A stretch of 64,000 bases of DNA from Caulobacter segnis (lineage in GTDB: Bacteria > Pseudomonadota > Alphaproteobacteria > Caulobacterales > Caulobacteraceae), in contig NZ_JARQWW010000007.1 in NCBI RefSeq assembly GCF_029543125.1, positions 62,001 through 126,000 of the forward strand. The letters run 5' to 3'. Made by a program: the position numbers and the translations under genes. Of this stretch, positions 37,861 to 47,529 are shown one piece after another. Numbering within the stretch: position 1 is the first letter of the stretch; each line of letters opens with the position of its first letter. Below the pieces are notes generated by a model. That model was not told the DNA's origin, searched no databases, and saw only the letters and a program-made list of their open reading frames with translations.

Positions 37861-38928
37861 TTGCAGCGGCTGGTCTCACTGGACGTGCTGCGCGGTCTGA
37901 CCGTGATCGGCATGATCCTAGTCAATTCAGCGGCTTACGTGCATTACGTGAACGGCTTTCCGGCTTATCCGGCGCTGATGCATTCGGAGTGGGCGGGGCT
38001 GACCCTGGCCGACTGGGTGTTCCCGGCCTTCCTGTTCATGGTTGGGGTCTCCATACCGATGGCGGCGCAGGGACGACCCCAGAGCGCGGGCAAAATCCTG
38101 GCGCGGGCGGGCCGGCTGATCCTGGTCGGGCTGCTGCTGACCAACATGTACTGGCTGGCGGATATGGACGCCTATGCGTTCCGGCCGTTCGGCGTGCTGC
38201 AACGGATCGGTCTCGTCTATGGGGCGGCCGCGCTGCTGTTCATGACCACGGGCTGGCGGACGCGGCTGGGGATCGCGGGGCTGATCCTGATCCTCTACTG
38301 GCCGCTGTGCCTGATCCCGTCGCCGGACGGCACGGCCACCGACATCTGGGCGCGGGGCTACAACTTCGTCGCCTGGTTCGACCGCGCCGTTCTGGGGAGC
38401 CACGCCTATGTGAAGGGCGCGGCGGGCTATGACCCCGAGGGTGTCCTGTCGACCCTCCCGGCCATCGCCCAGGGCCTGATCGGCTGTCTGGTGGGTGAGT
38501 GGCTGTTGAAGCAGCCGAAACGCACGGGCGCCCTGGCGGCGGGCGGGGCGGTGATGACGGTCGCCGGACTGGCCTGGGGCCTGGTGTTTCCAGTGGTGAA
38601 GGACATCTGGACGAGCAGCTATGTGCTGCTGACCAGCGGGCTGACCCTGCTGGTGCTGGCGGCGCTGCATGTGCGGCTGGACGGGCGCGAGATCGGGCGG
38701 GGCTGGAGCATCGCCACGGCCTTCGGCGTCAACGCCATCGCCGCCTATGTGCTGCATTACCTGGCCTCGGTGGTGCTGGCGGCGGACGCGATGAAGCTGC
38801 CTTATGACTGGACGCTGCCGGTGCTGGGCGGGCCGGCGGCGGCGCTGGTCCCGGTGCTGATCTTCCTGGCCCTGAACTGGGCGGCCATGGCCTGGCTCCA
38901 GCGCGAGGGCTGGGTGGTCAAGATTTGA
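37861..38928 (+). CDS. nagX: NagX-like membrane protein, acyltransferase (HGSNAT) family
   Basis: 355 residues with a TTG start 3 bases after the nagE stop (GAAGG upstream). About ten helices, with the family opening RLVSLDVLRGLTVIGMILVN and the WADWVFPAFLFMVG-type segment (TLADWVFPAFLFMVGVSIP), related to heparan-alpha-glucosaminide N-acetyltransferase. In GlcNAc loci of alpha- and gammaproteobacteria NagX is a conserved inner-membrane partner, possibly acetylating amino sugars or transporting them; its reaction is not proven. Last gene of the nag plus-strand operon, followed at once by an intergenic inverted repeat. Confidence 0.88.
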   Translation: MQRLVSLDVLRGLTVIGMILVNSAAYVHYVNGFPAYPALMHSEWAGLTLADWVFPAFLFMVGVSIPMAAQGRPQSAGKILARAGRLILVGLLLTNMYWLADMDAYAFRPFGVLQRIGLVYGAAALLFMTTGWRTRLGIAGLILILYWPLCLIPSPDGTATDIWARGYNFVAWFDRAVLGSHAYVKGAAGYDPEGVLSTLPAIAQGLIGCLVGEWLLKQPKRTGALAAGGAVMTVAGLAWGLVFPVVKDIWTSSYVLLTSGLTLLVLAALHVRLDGREIGRGWSIATAFGVNAIAAYVLHYLASVVLAADAMKLPYDWTLPVLGGPAAALVPVLIFLALNWAAMAWLQREGWVVKI

Positions 38929-38936
38929 AGATGGAA

Positions 38937-39052
38937 CCCTCCCCCTTGATGGGGGAGGGCAGGGTGGGGGTGAATGCTGAGGTTCCGGTGAACGGCCTTC
39001 AATGCCGCATCACCCCAATACCCGCCCCTTCCCCCATCAAGGGGGAAGGGGG
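38937..39052. repeat. Intergenic GC-rich inverted repeat, copy B
   Basis: The left arm (38937-38973) reads CCCTCCCCCTTGATGGGGGA then GGGCAGGGTGGGGGTGA. The right arm (39010-39052) reads TCACCCCAATACCCGCCCC then TTCCCCCATCAAGGGGGAA. The arms are reverse complements with few mismatches, around a 35-base spacer. It sits between two convergent genes, directly after both stops, and may end transcription from both sides. Same family as the elements at 23680 and 61423. Confidence 0.8.
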
Positions 39053-39056
39053 CGAT

Positions 39057-40760
39057 TTAATACCCCAGCGCCTGGATGACCGGCGCCAGCCGCTGGCCCA
39101 GGGGCGCGAGTTCGGCGAAGTAGGCTTTCCAGCGGCCGATGGAGCGGTCGTTCAGGGGCTCCGTCACCTGGGCGTAGCTGGGGGTGGGGGCGAAGCGGCG
39201 GTTCTTGTGGAAGGCCATGCAGGCCGGGTCGAAGGGCAGGCCGATGTGGTCGAGCAGGCGGCGGGTCTCGATCTCCTGTCGCGCCACGAAATCCTCGTAG
39301 CGCAGGGTGAAGCCGAGATCGTCCAGCTCCCGTCCGTAGTGGGCGGTCAGGTCGGTCATGGCCAGGACGTGGGCGGCGATAGTGTCGACCCGGAAGCCGC
39401 AGTTGAAGCCGTGGGTCAGGTTGTTGGCCATCATCGACACGGTCACGTCGAGCGGATGGCGGACCATGCGGATCACCGGGGCCTGGGGAAAGGCCATGCG
39501 GATCAGCGGCAGGTACACATCGTTCAGCGGCATCTTGTCGGTGAAGAACGCCGCGCCCGGCCGGATGACGCCGTAGCTGGCGGCGCGGGCGAAATAGTAG
39601 TCGCGCAGCATGTCGGCGGCGTGCCGGTTGTCAGCGGTCGTCGCCTCCAACAGGCGGGCCGGGAAGGCGCCGGGGCCGGGCAGCAGGCGCTCGATGAAGT
39701 CCGCCATCTCGCTGACGAAGGGCAGCTCGCCGCCGGCGGCCACCTTCGAATGGCTGGATAGCATCTGCTCGATCATCGTGGTGCCGGAGCGGGGGAAGCC
39801 GAGGATGAAGATCGGCTGCGGCTGGTCGGCGCGCTTCGACGCCTTCGGCAGTCGAGCGAGATTGGCGCGGGTGAAGACGGACTTCAGGGCGGCGAACTCG
39901 CTGGCCACGGCGGCGTGGTCGTAAGCGGCGCCGATCTCTGCGGCGAGTGCGGCCTTGGCCTCAACGAAGGCGGGCCAGGCGTCGCGGGCCCGACCTAGGC
40001 GATCCAGCAGGCGGGCCCGCTCCAGCAGGGCGCCGCCAGCCAGGGGTTTGGGCGCGGCGTCGAGGAGGGCCATTGCCTCCGCCGGCTGGTTCTGGCGGGC
40101 CAGATAGACGGCGCGGCGCAGGCTGACGTCCTGGCCCGTTCGCTGGGCGGCGGCCTCGGCGCGGTCGAGCAGGGCCTGGGCCTTGTCGAGTTCCCCGCGG
40201 ACCTCATGGACGCGTGACCAGTCGGCCAGGGTGGCGACGTTGTCCGGCTCCAGCTGATGGGCTTGCTGGAACAGGGGCTCAGCCTCGTCCACGCGGCCCT
40301 GCTGCAGCAGGTTGGCGGCGAGGTTGGCGAGGACGCCGGGATGCGGGCCGGCGAGCTCAAGCGCGCGCCGGGTGTGATGCTCGGCGGCGGGCAGGTCGTT
40401 GCGGGCGGCCAGCAGGGCGGCGAACAGGTTGTGGGCGTCCGGGTTGTTCGGATCGGCGCGCAGGGCGTCACGGACGGCGTTCTCGGCGTCCCGCATGCGG
40501 CCGTGCTTGATGAAAAGGGTGACCAGATCGTCGTGCGCCCAGTCGGCGTCGGGCGCGAGGGTGATGATCTGGCGGAGCGTGGCGACGGCGCCGTCGATGT
40601 CGCCGCGCCCCTCCTGCACCAAGCGGCGGATCTCCAGGGCGTCCACGTCGCGCGGATCGGTCATCAGCCGCGTCTCGGCGGCCCGTTCGGCGGAAGCCAG
40701 ATCGCCGCGCCCGATGGCGTCGCGGCCCTGCTGGATGAGCGGATTGGCGGCTGGCGACAA
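39057..40760 (-). CDS. TPR-repeat sulfotransferase
   Basis: 567 residues; TTG 40760 is the only start in frame without a stop. Residues 1-270 are TPR repeats (AENAVRDALRADPNNPDAHN, EPLFQQAHQLEPDNVATLAD). Residues 290-560 are a sulfotransferase domain with the PAPS 5'-phosphosulfate loop FILGFPRSGTTMIEQMLSSH and a 3'-phosphate motif at VIRMVRHPLDVTVSMM. Soluble, with no signal peptide. The acceptor is unknown; relatives modify glycans or proteins. It is divergent from the sulfate importer genes, a suggestive link between sulfate supply and use. No operator is visible in the 174-base gap. Confidence 0.9.
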   Translation of the reverse strand: MSPAANPLIQQGRDAIGRGDLASAERAAETRLMTDPRDVDALEIRRLVQEGRGDIDGAVATLRQIITLAPDADWAHDDLVTLFIKHGRMRDAENAVRDALRADPNNPDAHNLFAALLAARNDLPAAEHHTRRALELAGPHPGVLANLAANLLQQGRVDEAEPLFQQAHQLEPDNVATLADWSRVHEVRGELDKAQALLDRAEAAAQRTGQDVSLRRAVYLARQNQPAEAMALLDAAPKPLAGGALLERARLLDRLGRARDAWPAFVEAKAALAAEIGAAYDHAAVASEFAALKSVFTRANLARLPKASKRADQPQPIFILGFPRSGTTMIEQMLSSHSKVAAGGELPFVSEMADFIERLLPGPGAFPARLLEATTADNRHAADMLRDYYFARAASYGVIRPGAAFFTDKMPLNDVYLPLIRMAFPQAPVIRMVRHPLDVTVSMMANNLTHGFNCGFRVDTIAAHVLAMTDLTAHYGRELDDLGFTLRYEDFVARQEIETRRLLDHIGLPFDPACMAFHKNRRFAPTPSYAQVTEPLNDRSIGRWKAYFAELAPLGQRLAPVIQALGY

Positions 40761-40934
40761 GCGTGATCCCCAATGTGACGGTTGAGGAGTAGCGGAAGTT
40801 CGCCGTTCAGGGGAGCGGAACGCGTGCTGGAGACGGGGCGCTAGAAGGTTTTGCTCCCAACCGAGCCAGAAAAACTTGATTGTCCAGCTTCCGGGTGGGG
40901 ATTATCGGCGGAACTGGCTGGATCACGCTGCAAC

Positions 40935-41843
40935 ATGCGGCGGGGGCCGGCGTTACCGACCGTGAGCAGAACGCAGCCCCGCCCTTTGACCAGCACCCCG
41001 ACCGCCACACGACGACGGCCGCTGTTCCGGCGCAAGTCAGCCATTCCGGGTTTCGGCCTCACCATGGGCGTGACCCTGTCGGTGCTGTCGCTGGTGGTGC
41101 TGATTCCGTTGTCCGCCGTGGCCATCAAGGCGGCGGAGCTGTCGCCGGCCGAGTTCGCGGCGGCGGCGTTTTCAGAGCGGGCCATCGCCGCCTATCGCCT
41201 GACCTTCGGCGCGGCCTTTGCGGCGGCGGTGATCAACGGGGTGTTCGGGGTGCTGACCGCCTGGGCGCTGGTCCGCTACGAGTTTCCCGGCAAGTCCATC
41301 GTCAACGCCATGGTCGACCTGCCGTTCGCCCTGCCGACGGCGGTGGCGGGCATCGCCCTGGCGACCCTGTATTCGCCCAACGGCTGGGTGGGGCAGTACC
41401 TGACGCCCCTTGGGATCAAGGCCGCCTACAACCCGCTGGGCGTGGTGATCGCCCTGACCTTCATCGGCCTGCCGTTCGTGGTGCGGACCATCGAGCCGGT
41501 ATTGCGCGATCTGGCCGCCGATGTGGAGGAGGCCGCCGCCAGCCTGGGCGCGAACCGCATCCAGACCGTGGCGCGGGTGGTGCTGCCGGCGCTGGGCCCG
41601 GCCTGGCTGACAGGCTTCGCCCTGGCCTTCGCCCGGGCGGTGGGAGAGTACGGCTCGGTGATCTTCATCGCCGGCAACATGCCGTACCAGTCCGAGATCG
41701 CGCCGCTGCTGATCATCATCCAGCTTGAGCAGTACGAGTACGCGGCGGCGGCGGCCATCGCGCTGGTCATGCTGTCGGCCTCGTTCGCCATGCTGTTCGT
41801 CATCAACGCCATCCAGGCCTGGGCGCGGAGGATCGAGGGATGA
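40935..41843 (+). CDS. cysT: Sulfate ABC transporter permease CysT
   Basis: About 302 residues from ATG 40935; a longer frame starts upstream but adds no homology. After a basic N-terminus ([20 protein letters not shown]), six helices carry the binding-protein-dependent permease fold, with [20 protein letters not shown] as the EAA loop that docks on CysA. It forms a heterodimer with CysW in the inner membrane to import sulfate or thiosulfate. No periplasmic sulfate-binding protein gene precedes it, unlike in the usual sbp-cysTWA order. cysW overlaps its stop (ATGA). Confidence 0.94.
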   Translation: MRRGPALPTVSRTQPRPLTSTPTATRRRPLFRRKSAIPGFGLTMGVTLSVLSLVVLIPLSAVAIKAAELSPAEFAAAAFSERAIAAYRLTFGAAFAAAVINGVFGVLTAWALVRYEFPGKSIVNAMVDLPFALPTAVAGIALATLYSPNGWVGQYLTPLGIKAAYNPLGVVIALTFIGLPFVVRTIEPVLRDLAADVEEAAASLGANRIQTVARVVLPALGPAWLTGFALAFARAVGEYGSVIFIAGNMPYQSEIAPLLIIIQLEQYEYAAAAAIALVMLSASFAMLFVINAIQAWARRIEG

Positions 41844-42682
41844 GCCGCGCGCGTCACCCGACCGAGGACCCGCTGTGGGCCAAGGTGCTGATCACCGCCC
41901 TGGTGCTGGGCTTCCTGGCGCTGGTGCTGCTGCTGCCGCTGGCGGCGGTGTTCGTGGAGGCGTTCCGGCGCGGGGCGGGGGCGGTGATGGGGGCGGTCAG
42001 CAATCCCGACGCCATCGCGGCCATCAAGCTGACCCTGCTGACGGCGGCCATAGCGGTGCCGTTCAATGCGGTGTTCGGACTGTGCGCCTCGTGGGCGATC
42101 GCCAAGCATGAGTTTCCGGGCAAGAGCTTCCTGATCACCCTGATCGACCTGCCTTTCAGCGTCTCGCCCGTGGTGGCGGGCCTGATCTATGTGCTGGTGT
42201 TCGGGATGCAGGGCTGGTTCGGCGAGGCCCTGATCGACCACGACATCAAGATCGTCTTCGCCGTGCCGGGGATCATCCTGGCGACGGTGTTCGTCACCTT
42301 TCCCTTCGTGGCGCGGGAGCTGATCCCGCTGATGCAGGAGCAGGGGACGGCGGAGGAGGAGGCGGCCATATCGATGGGCGCGTCGGGCCTCTACACCTTC
42401 TGGCGGGTGACGGCGCCGAACGTGCGCTGGGGCCTGCTGTACGGCGTGCTGCTGTGCAACGCCCGCGCCATGGGCGAATTCGGGGCGGTGTCGGTGGTCA
42501 GCGGCCATATCCGGGGCCTGACCAACACCATGCCTCTGCATGTCGAAATCCTGTACAACGAGTACGACTTCGTCGGCGCCTTCAGCGTCGCGGCCCTGCT
42601 GTGCCTGCTGGCCGTGGCGACCCTGGTGCTGAAGGGACTGCTCGAGATCGCCCAGCCCGCCGTGCGCGGGCGCGGCCACTGA
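41840..42682 (+). CDS. cysW: Sulfate ABC transporter permease CysW
   Basis: 280 residues starting at an ATG that overlaps the cysT stop. Six helices, with the EAA-like loop [22 protein letters not shown] and the conserved C-terminal stretch [28 protein letters not shown] typical of CysW. Partner of CysT in the inner-membrane channel. cysA follows after 14 bases. Confidence 0.96.
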   Translation: MSRARHPTEDPLWAKVLITALVLGFLALVLLLPLAAVFVEAFRRGAGAVMGAVSNPDAIAAIKLTLLTAAIAVPFNAVFGLCASWAIAKHEFPGKSFLITLIDLPFSVSPVVAGLIYVLVFGMQGWFGEALIDHDIKIVFAVPGIILATVFVTFPFVARELIPLMQEQGTAEEEAAISMGASGLYTFWRVTAPNVRWGLLYGVLLCNARAMGEFGAVSVVSGHIRGLTNTMPLHVEILYNEYDFVGAFSVAALLCLLAVATLVLKGLLEIAQPAVRGRGH

Positions 42683-42696
42683 CCTCAAGGGTGTCC

Positions 42697-43725
42697 ATGA
42701 CCATCTCGATCCGCTCCGTCGACAAGCGCTTCGGCCGATACCCGGCGCTGAACGACGTCAGCCTTGAGATCGCCGACGGCGAGCTGCTGGCCCTGCTGGG
42801 GCCGTCAGGATCTGGCAAGACGACCCTGCTGCGGACCATCGCCGGGCTGGAGTTTCCGGACGCCGGCCAGGTGCTGTTCGGCGGCGAGGACGTGACCTAC
42901 GCCAGCGCGGCCAAGCGTCGGGTGGGTTTCGTCTTCCAGCAGTACGCCCTGTTCAAGCACATGACCGTGGCCAAGAACGTCGCCTTCGGACTGGACGTGC
43001 GCAAAGGCCGTGAGAAGCCGTCGAAGGCCGACATCACCAAGCGCGTGGACGAGCTGCTGAAGCTGGTGGAGCTGGACGGGCTGGGCGGGCGCTATCCGTC
43101 GCAGCTGTCGGGCGGGCAGCGGCAGCGCGTTGCCCTGTCGCGGGCCCTGGCGGTGTCGCCGTCGGTGCTGCTGCTGGACGAGCCGTTCGGGGCGCTCGAC
43201 GCCACGGTGCGCAAGTCGCTGCGCAAGGAGCTGCGGCGCATCCACGACGCCACGGGCGTGACCACCATCTTCGTCACCCACGACCAGGAGGAGGCGATGG
43301 GCCTCGCCGACCGGGTGGCGATCCTCAACGCCGGCGCCATCGAGCAGGTGGGCACGCCGGACGAGGTGCATGACAGCCCGGCCACGGCCTTCGTCTGCGG
43401 CTTTGTGGGCGACGCCAACCGGATCGAGGGCCTAGTGGCCGCTGGCGTGTTCAACGGCGGCGGCGTGAAGCTGCCGGCCAAGGGCGTGGCCGACGGCCCG
43501 GCCTGCGCCTTTGTGCGGCCCTACGACCTGGCGCTGGGCGGGGCGAACGCCTTTGCCGCGACGTTGCAGCGGGTGTCGGTGCAGGGGGCGGTGGCGCATC
43601 TGGATGTGACGACCTCGGCCGGCGCGGCGATCGAGGCGGTGGTGGCGCGGGCCGAGGCCTCAAACCTGAGCGTCGGGCAGCCCCTGAAGCTCAGCACCGC
43701 CAAGGCGCATATCTTCCCGGTCTAG
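42697..43725 (+). CDS. cysA: Sulfate/thiosulfate ABC transporter ATP-binding protein CysA
   Basis: 342 residues from ATG 42697 (AAGGGTG upstream). Walker [13 protein letters not shown] loop [14 protein letters not shown], signature [17 protein letters not shown], Walker [14 protein letters not shown] and the H loop [12 protein letters not shown] are all present. The C-terminal TOBE-like domain (about 250-342) is the CysA form. It powers CysTW. Its TAG stop sits in a CTAG shared with the stop of the convergent histidine kinase, so the genes abut exactly. Confidence 0.97.
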   Translation: MTISIRSVDKRFGRYPALNDVSLEIADGELLALLGPSGSGKTTLLRTIAGLEFPDAGQVLFGGEDVTYASAAKRRVGFVFQQYALFKHMTVAKNVAFGLDVRKGREKPSKADITKRVDELLKLVELDGLGGRYPSQLSGGQRQRVALSRALAVSPSVLLLDEPFGALDATVRKSLRKELRRIHDATGVTTIFVTHDQEEAMGLADRVAILNAGAIEQVGTPDEVHDSPATAFVCGFVGDANRIEGLVAAGVFNGGGVKLPAKGVADGPACAFVRPYDLALGGANAFAATLQRVSVQGAVAHLDVTTSAGAAIEAVVARAEASNLSVGQPLKLSTAKAHIFPV

Positions 43726-45515
43726 CCGGCGGCGCGCTGGTCTTCGGCGACGGGCTTGCGCGGCTGGGTGACGTCCGACACGGCGCGGGCGATGCCCGCC
43801 ACGGTGACGGGCTTGCGGACGGCGGCGTCGGCGCCGGCGTCCATGCAGGCTTGGGTCTCTTCATCATCTCCGCCGGTGACGGCGATGATCGGGGTCTGGC
43901 CGCGATGGCCCGGCAGGCGGCGGACTGCGGCGGCGGTCTGGGGACCGTCCAGATAAGGCATGCGCCCGTCCAGCATCATCAGGTCGAAGTCGCACAGCTC
44001 CGCCAGTTCCAAGGCGCGGCGGCCGTTCTGGGCGTGGACCACCTGATGGCCGAGCTGTTCGAGAATGGCGCGCATCATGGCGGCGTTCAGGCCGTCATCC
44101 TCGGCCACCAGCACGCGCAGGCCGCGCACGGGGGCAGGGACATGCTCGTCGGCGTCGGGCTGTTCGCCTTCGAGAACGGCGTGGGGATCGTAGGGCAACT
44201 CGACAGTGAAGCAGGAGCCCACCCCCAGCGCGCTCTGGGCCGACAGGCGGCCGCCCATGAGCTGGGCCAGCTGACGCGACAGTGACAGGCCCAGGCCCGC
44301 GCCCGGCACGCCGGCGCCGGTGCGCTCCACGCGGCGGAACGCCTCGAAGGCGTAGACCAGCTCGTCCGGCGACAGGCCGGGGCCGGTGTCGGCGATGGCG
44401 AAGGTCACGCAGTCCGGGCGGGGACGCTCCAGCCGCACCTCGATCCGTCCGCGCGAGGTGTACTTGATCGCGTTGCTGATCAGGTTGGCGAGTATCTGGC
44501 GCGTGCGCAGGGCGTCGGCGGTCACGGCGCCTGAACCGCGGATCTCCAGCTCCGGCGCAATGTGCAGGTTGAGCTCCAGTCCCTTGGCCGAGGCGTGGGC
44601 GCGCTCCAACAGCACCAGGTCATGGACCAGGCGAGTGGGGTCGAACCGGCCCATCTCCACCGCCAGCAAACCGTTGCCGGCGGTTTCGGAATCGAGGGTC
44701 ACGTTAAGCACGCCGATCAGGTCGCGGGCGGCTTCCAGGGCGGCGGAGAACTGTTCGCGGGTGGGGGGCGTGCGGCCCTCGCCGCCGGCGGCGCCGGCCA
44801 GGACGTGGGTGACGCCGGTCAGGCCGTTGCGGATCTCGTGCGAGAGAGCGGCGACCACGTCGGACTTGGCCTGGGCCAGGGCCTTGGCGTCGTTGAGGGC
44901 GGCGGCGCGCTCCTCCAGCAGGCGCTCCCGCTCCGCCGCGCGCAGGAACTGGGCGCGCAGCATGTGGTTGGTGATGGCCGCCATGGCGATGGCGAGCAGG
45001 GATATCCCGCCGGTCAGCGCAGCAGATGACCCGCCGCCGGGCGCCGCCATGAGGCTGAGCGGACCAAGAAGCAGGGCGGCGGAGGCGAGGATCGCGCTGG
45101 TGCGGCTGGGTGTGGCGAAGAAGAGGGCGCAGACGCCGGAACTCATGGCGATGAGCACCAACGCCTCGCGGATGGGGCCGGCGTCGTGGGCGAAGACCAC
45201 CACCTGCATCGCGGCGCCGGCCCAAACGGCGGTGGCGGCCAGGTGGCGCCAGGCGCGGTGCGGAACGGTGACGCGTTCGCGCTGAAGCCCCTTCATCAGT
45301 GCGTAGAACCCGCCGCAGCCCGCCGTATAGAGCGCGAGGCTCAGGGACATGGCGCCGGGGTTGCGGGCGAAGCTGGCGGCGACCGCCAGAACCGGCACGA
45401 AGACCGCGAACGTGGTGAGGGCGTGACGCAGGGTGTCGCGACGCATGTCGAGCGACAGCAGGCGCGCGACGGTCGCGCCCGGTCCTGTCTCTGCTGTCTC
45501 GACGGTCTTCGACAA
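43722..45515 (-). CDS. Membrane hybrid histidine kinase (TM-HisKA-HATPase-REC)
   Basis: 597 residues. Six or so hydrophobic helices (about 32-50, 58-76, 92-110, 115-133, 140-160, 165-183) form a membrane sensor without a large periplasmic loop. A coiled coil then leads to HisKA with His226 ([13 protein letters not shown]), HATPase_c with the N box NLISNAIKY, and a C-terminal receiver whose phosphoacceptor is Asp516 ([15 protein letters not shown]). No response regulator is next door; the Hpt protein at 47530 could be a downstream relay, which is speculation. Its stop abuts cysA. Confidence 0.92.
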   Translation of the reverse strand: MSKTVETAETGPGATVARLLSLDMRRDTLRHALTTFAVFVPVLAVAASFARNPGAMSLSLALYTAGCGGFYALMKGLQRERVTVPHRAWRHLAATAVWAGAAMQVVVFAHDAGPIREALVLIAMSSGVCALFFATPSRTSAILASAALLLGPLSLMAAPGGGSSAALTGGISLLAIAMAAITNHMLRAQFLRAAERERLLEERAAALNDAKALAQAKSDVVAALSHEIRNGLTGVTHVLAGAAGGEGRTPPTREQFSAALEAARDLIGVLNVTLDSETAGNGLLAVEMGRFDPTRLVHDLVLLERAHASAKGLELNLHIAPELEIRGSGAVTADALRTRQILANLISNAIKYTSRGRIEVRLERPRPDCVTFAIADTGPGLSPDELVYAFEAFRRVERTGAGVPGAGLGLSLSRQLAQLMGGRLSAQSALGVGSCFTVELPYDPHAVLEGEQPDADEHVPAPVRGLRVLVAEDDGLNAAMMRAILEQLGHQVVHAQNGRRALELAELCDFDLMMLDGRMPYLDGPQTAAAVRRLPGHRGQTPIIAVTGGDDEETQACMDAGADAAVRKPVTVAGIARAVSDVTQPRKPVAEDQRAAG

Positions 45516-45675
45516 ACGCTGTTCCCCCTGGAAAGCGGGGGAGACTAGTCCGGCGCGGTTCGAGAGATGTTACAAGACATCCTTAATCCCCAGCAGAAGA
45601 TGGTGACCAAGCGTTAAGCATGCTCAGCCATCATTTCGAATCGCAAAACGCCGCAATTTGAGGACGATCAGGGGC

Positions 45676-46821
45676 ATGTCGATGACGCGGGGGGCGCTGA
45701 CCGACACCGACATCCGCATGCTGATCAAGGGGGCGACCCCGGATGAGCGGGCGGTCGCGGCCCAGAAGATCTGCCACAAGATCGAGACCGCCGAACTGAC
45801 CGACGAGGAGCGAGCGCGCGCCCAGGACATCCTGCGTGTGATGGCCGCCGACGCCGCCGATCTGGTGCGGCGCGCCCTGGCGGTGACGCTCCGCGCTTCG
45901 CCCCTGGTGCCGCGCGACGTGGCGAACAAGCTGGCGCGCGACATCGACACCATCGCCATTCCAATCCTGATGGAATCGCCGTCGTTCAGCGATGAAGACC
46001 TGGCCGAGATCGTGCGGCTGGGCGACACGGCGCGGCAATCGGCTGTGGCTCGCCGCCCGGCCTTGAAGGCGAAGGTCACGGACGCCCTGGCGGTCCACGG
46101 TGACGGCGAGGTGGTGCGCACCGCGATCGCCAACGACAACGCCGAGTTCTCGGAAGGCGGTCTGAAGACCGTGCTGAAGCGGTTCGAGGCCGCCGAAGCC
46201 GTTCTGACCGCCGTGGCCTATCGCCGGGTGCTGCCCCTGTCGGTGACCGAGCGTCTGGTGAGGATGGTCGGCGAGCGGGTGCGCGCGCATATCCTCGCCA
46301 ACCATCCGCTGCCGGCGGACGTGGCCAACGATGTGGTCGAGCATACGCTGGAGCGGGCGACCGTCGATCTGGTCGATCAGGCAGGCCTGGCGGCCGACTT
46401 GAAGGACTTCGTGAAGCACCTGAACCGCAGCGGCCGGCTGACGCCCTCGCTGCTGCTGCGCGGGCTGGCGCACGGGCATATGAGCTTCTTCGAGTGGGGC
46501 GTGGCGGAGCTGTCCGGCGTGCCGCATCATCGCACCTGGCTGATGATCCACGACGCCGGGCCATTGGGCTTGCGGGCGATCTATGAGCGGGCGGCCTTGC
46601 CGGTCCGCATGTTCGGCGCCTTCCGAGCCGGGGTGGACGCCTACCACTCCCTGGAGACCGATGGCGTTCCCCAGAACGCGGAGCATTTCCAGCGCCGCAT
46701 GCTGGAGCGGTTCCTGACCCAGCCGCAGACGCCGGGTCGTGAAGACACCGACTACCTGCTGGGCAAGCTCGACCGCCTGCGCAGCAAGGACAAGGCAAAG
46801 GCCCTGGCCGGAGCGGCATAG
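45676..46821 (+). CDS. DUF2336 protein (first copy)
   Basis: 381 residues from ATG 45676 (AGGGG upstream; a TTG 18 bases earlier is less likely). Helical, cytosolic. ERARAQDILRVMAADAADLV, HVASNH-like HILANHPLPADVANDVVEH and RSGRLTPSLLLRGLAHGHMSFFEWGVAELSG are the DUF2336 pattern. The family is widespread in Caulobacterales and Rhodospirillales, without known function, though it is often near signalling genes. A second copy lies at 48936 on the other strand. Confidence 0.92.
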   Translation: MSMTRGALTDTDIRMLIKGATPDERAVAAQKICHKIETAELTDEERARAQDILRVMAADAADLVRRALAVTLRASPLVPRDVANKLARDIDTIAIPILMESPSFSDEDLAEIVRLGDTARQSAVARRPALKAKVTDALAVHGDGEVVRTAIANDNAEFSEGGLKTVLKRFEAAEAVLTAVAYRRVLPLSVTERLVRMVGERVRAHILANHPLPADVANDVVEHTLERATVDLVDQAGLAADLKDFVKHLNRSGRLTPSLLLRGLAHGHMSFFEWGVAELSGVPHHRTWLMIHDAGPLGLRAIYERAALPVRMFGAFRAGVDAYHSLETDGVPQNAEHFQRRMLERFLTQPQTPGREDTDYLLGKLDRLRSKDKAKALAGAA

Positions 46822-47180
46822 AAAAGGCGGAGCGTCGAAGCGCCCCGCCTTCCCGGAGATCCGCGGACGGACCCGCCCGCGTCAGAACGCGAAGGTGTGG
46901 AAGGTAACGCCCGACAGGTCGATCCCCGCAGGTCAATCCCGGCGAAATCCATCTCCATGACGGCGCCGTCTTCGGACGTCGGAACCTGCCACGTGACTTC
47001 GTTCGCGGCCTGTACGGCCACGCCCGAGCCGCAGGTCCGGATGGAGTCTCCGGACAGGAAGTGCTGGACCTTGCTGAAGTCGAACTTGGACAGGTCGGCC
47101 AGCTGGAAGGTGACGCCGTCGATGGTGACGCCCTCCTTCGGGAAGTTCTCTATGGATGAGCAAGCGTTGAGGGCGCTCAT
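46752..47180 (-). CDS. Hypothetical protein, 3' end shifted by a 14-base duplication
   Basis: The N-terminal 83 residues, from ATG 47180, look genuine (MSALNACSSIENFPKEG, GVTIDGVTFQLADLSKFDF, TWQVPTSEDGAVMEMDF). After MDFAGIDL the plus strand carries two near copies of CAGGTCGATCCCCG (46915-46928, 46929-46942), a 14-base duplication that shifts the frame. Removing one copy gives GIDLSGVTFHTFAF and a stop at 46884-46882, just before a hairpin terminator. As it stands the frame runs on to 46752 with an Arg/Ser-rich tail that overlaps the DUF2336 gene. The ATG lies inside the divergent sigma-like gene. Function unknown. Confidence 0.55.
   Translation of the reverse strand: MSALNACSSIENFPKEGVTIDGVTFQLADLSKFDFSKVQHFLSGDSIRTCGSGVAVQAANEVTWQVPTSEDGAVMEMDFAGIDLRGSTCRALPSTPSRSDAGGSVRGSPGRRGASTLRLFYAAPARAFALSLLRRRSSLPSR
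46822..46851 (-). terminator. Hairpin terminator, minus orientation
   Basis: AAGGCGG (46824-46830) pairs with CCGCCTT (46845-46851), with an inner GCG/CGC extension and a 6-base loop. On the minus strand the stem is followed by TTTTC. It fits the end of the ancestral frame of the hypothetical gene (stop 46882), and could also serve the DUF2336 gene on the plus strand. Confidence 0.6.
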
Positions 47181-47469
47181 GCTGCGCAGTCTGGATAGCG
47201 ACGCGCAGGCCTACCGCATTCTGCTGACGACGGTGGCGGACCATCTGCGACGGTATTTCACCTTACGCCTGGGCGGTTCGGATCGGGTCGAGGCGCTGGT
47301 GGCGGCGACTCTGTCGGCGGCCCACAGGCGACGCGCCGCCTACCATCGGCGCGAGCCGTTTGGTCCCTGGATCTACGCCGTGGCGCGCTACAAGCTGATC
47401 CAGCATCATGGCGGAAGGGAGGTTCGCCCGTCGGCGGAAGACTACGCCAGCTTCATGGGCGCTGGCTGA
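47152..47469 (+). CDS. Short sigma-70 region-2-like protein
   Basis: 105 residues from ATG 47152. The sequence reads like an ECF sigma factor region 2: MDEQALRALMLRSLDSDAQAY, VADHLRRYFTLRLGG, RVEALVAATLSAAHRRRAAYH and PFGPWIYAVARYKLIQHHGG. It stops after SAEDYASFMGAG, where normal ECF factors would continue to region 4, which is absent in all frames before the terminator at 47477. It may be a truncated sigma factor or a region-2-only protein. Its 5' end overlaps the divergent hypothetical gene by 29 bases. Confidence 0.75.
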   Translation: MDEQALRALMLRSLDSDAQAYRILLTTVADHLRRYFTLRLGGSDRVEALVAATLSAAHRRRAAYHRREPFGPWIYAVARYKLIQHHGGREVRPSAEDYASFMGAG

Positions 47470-47476
47470 TCTCACG

Positions 47477-47503
47477 AAAAAGGGGACGCCGGAGCGTCCC
47501 CTT
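47477..47503 (-). terminator. Rho-independent terminator of the Hpt gene
   Basis: GGGGACGC (47482-47489) and GCGTCCCC (47494-47501) form an 8-bp stem with a 4-base loop. On the minus strand it is followed by TTTTT (47481-47477). It lies between the convergent sigma-like and Hpt genes and can act on both. Confidence 0.88.
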
Positions 47504-47529
47504 CGAATTCTCGGATTCTGGCGCCGAAA

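Noticed and set aside
40761..40934. Possible SAM/SAH-type riboswitch before cysT (GCTGCAAC segment)
   Set aside because: Only a short resemblance, without the paired stems of the known SAM-II or SAH structures.
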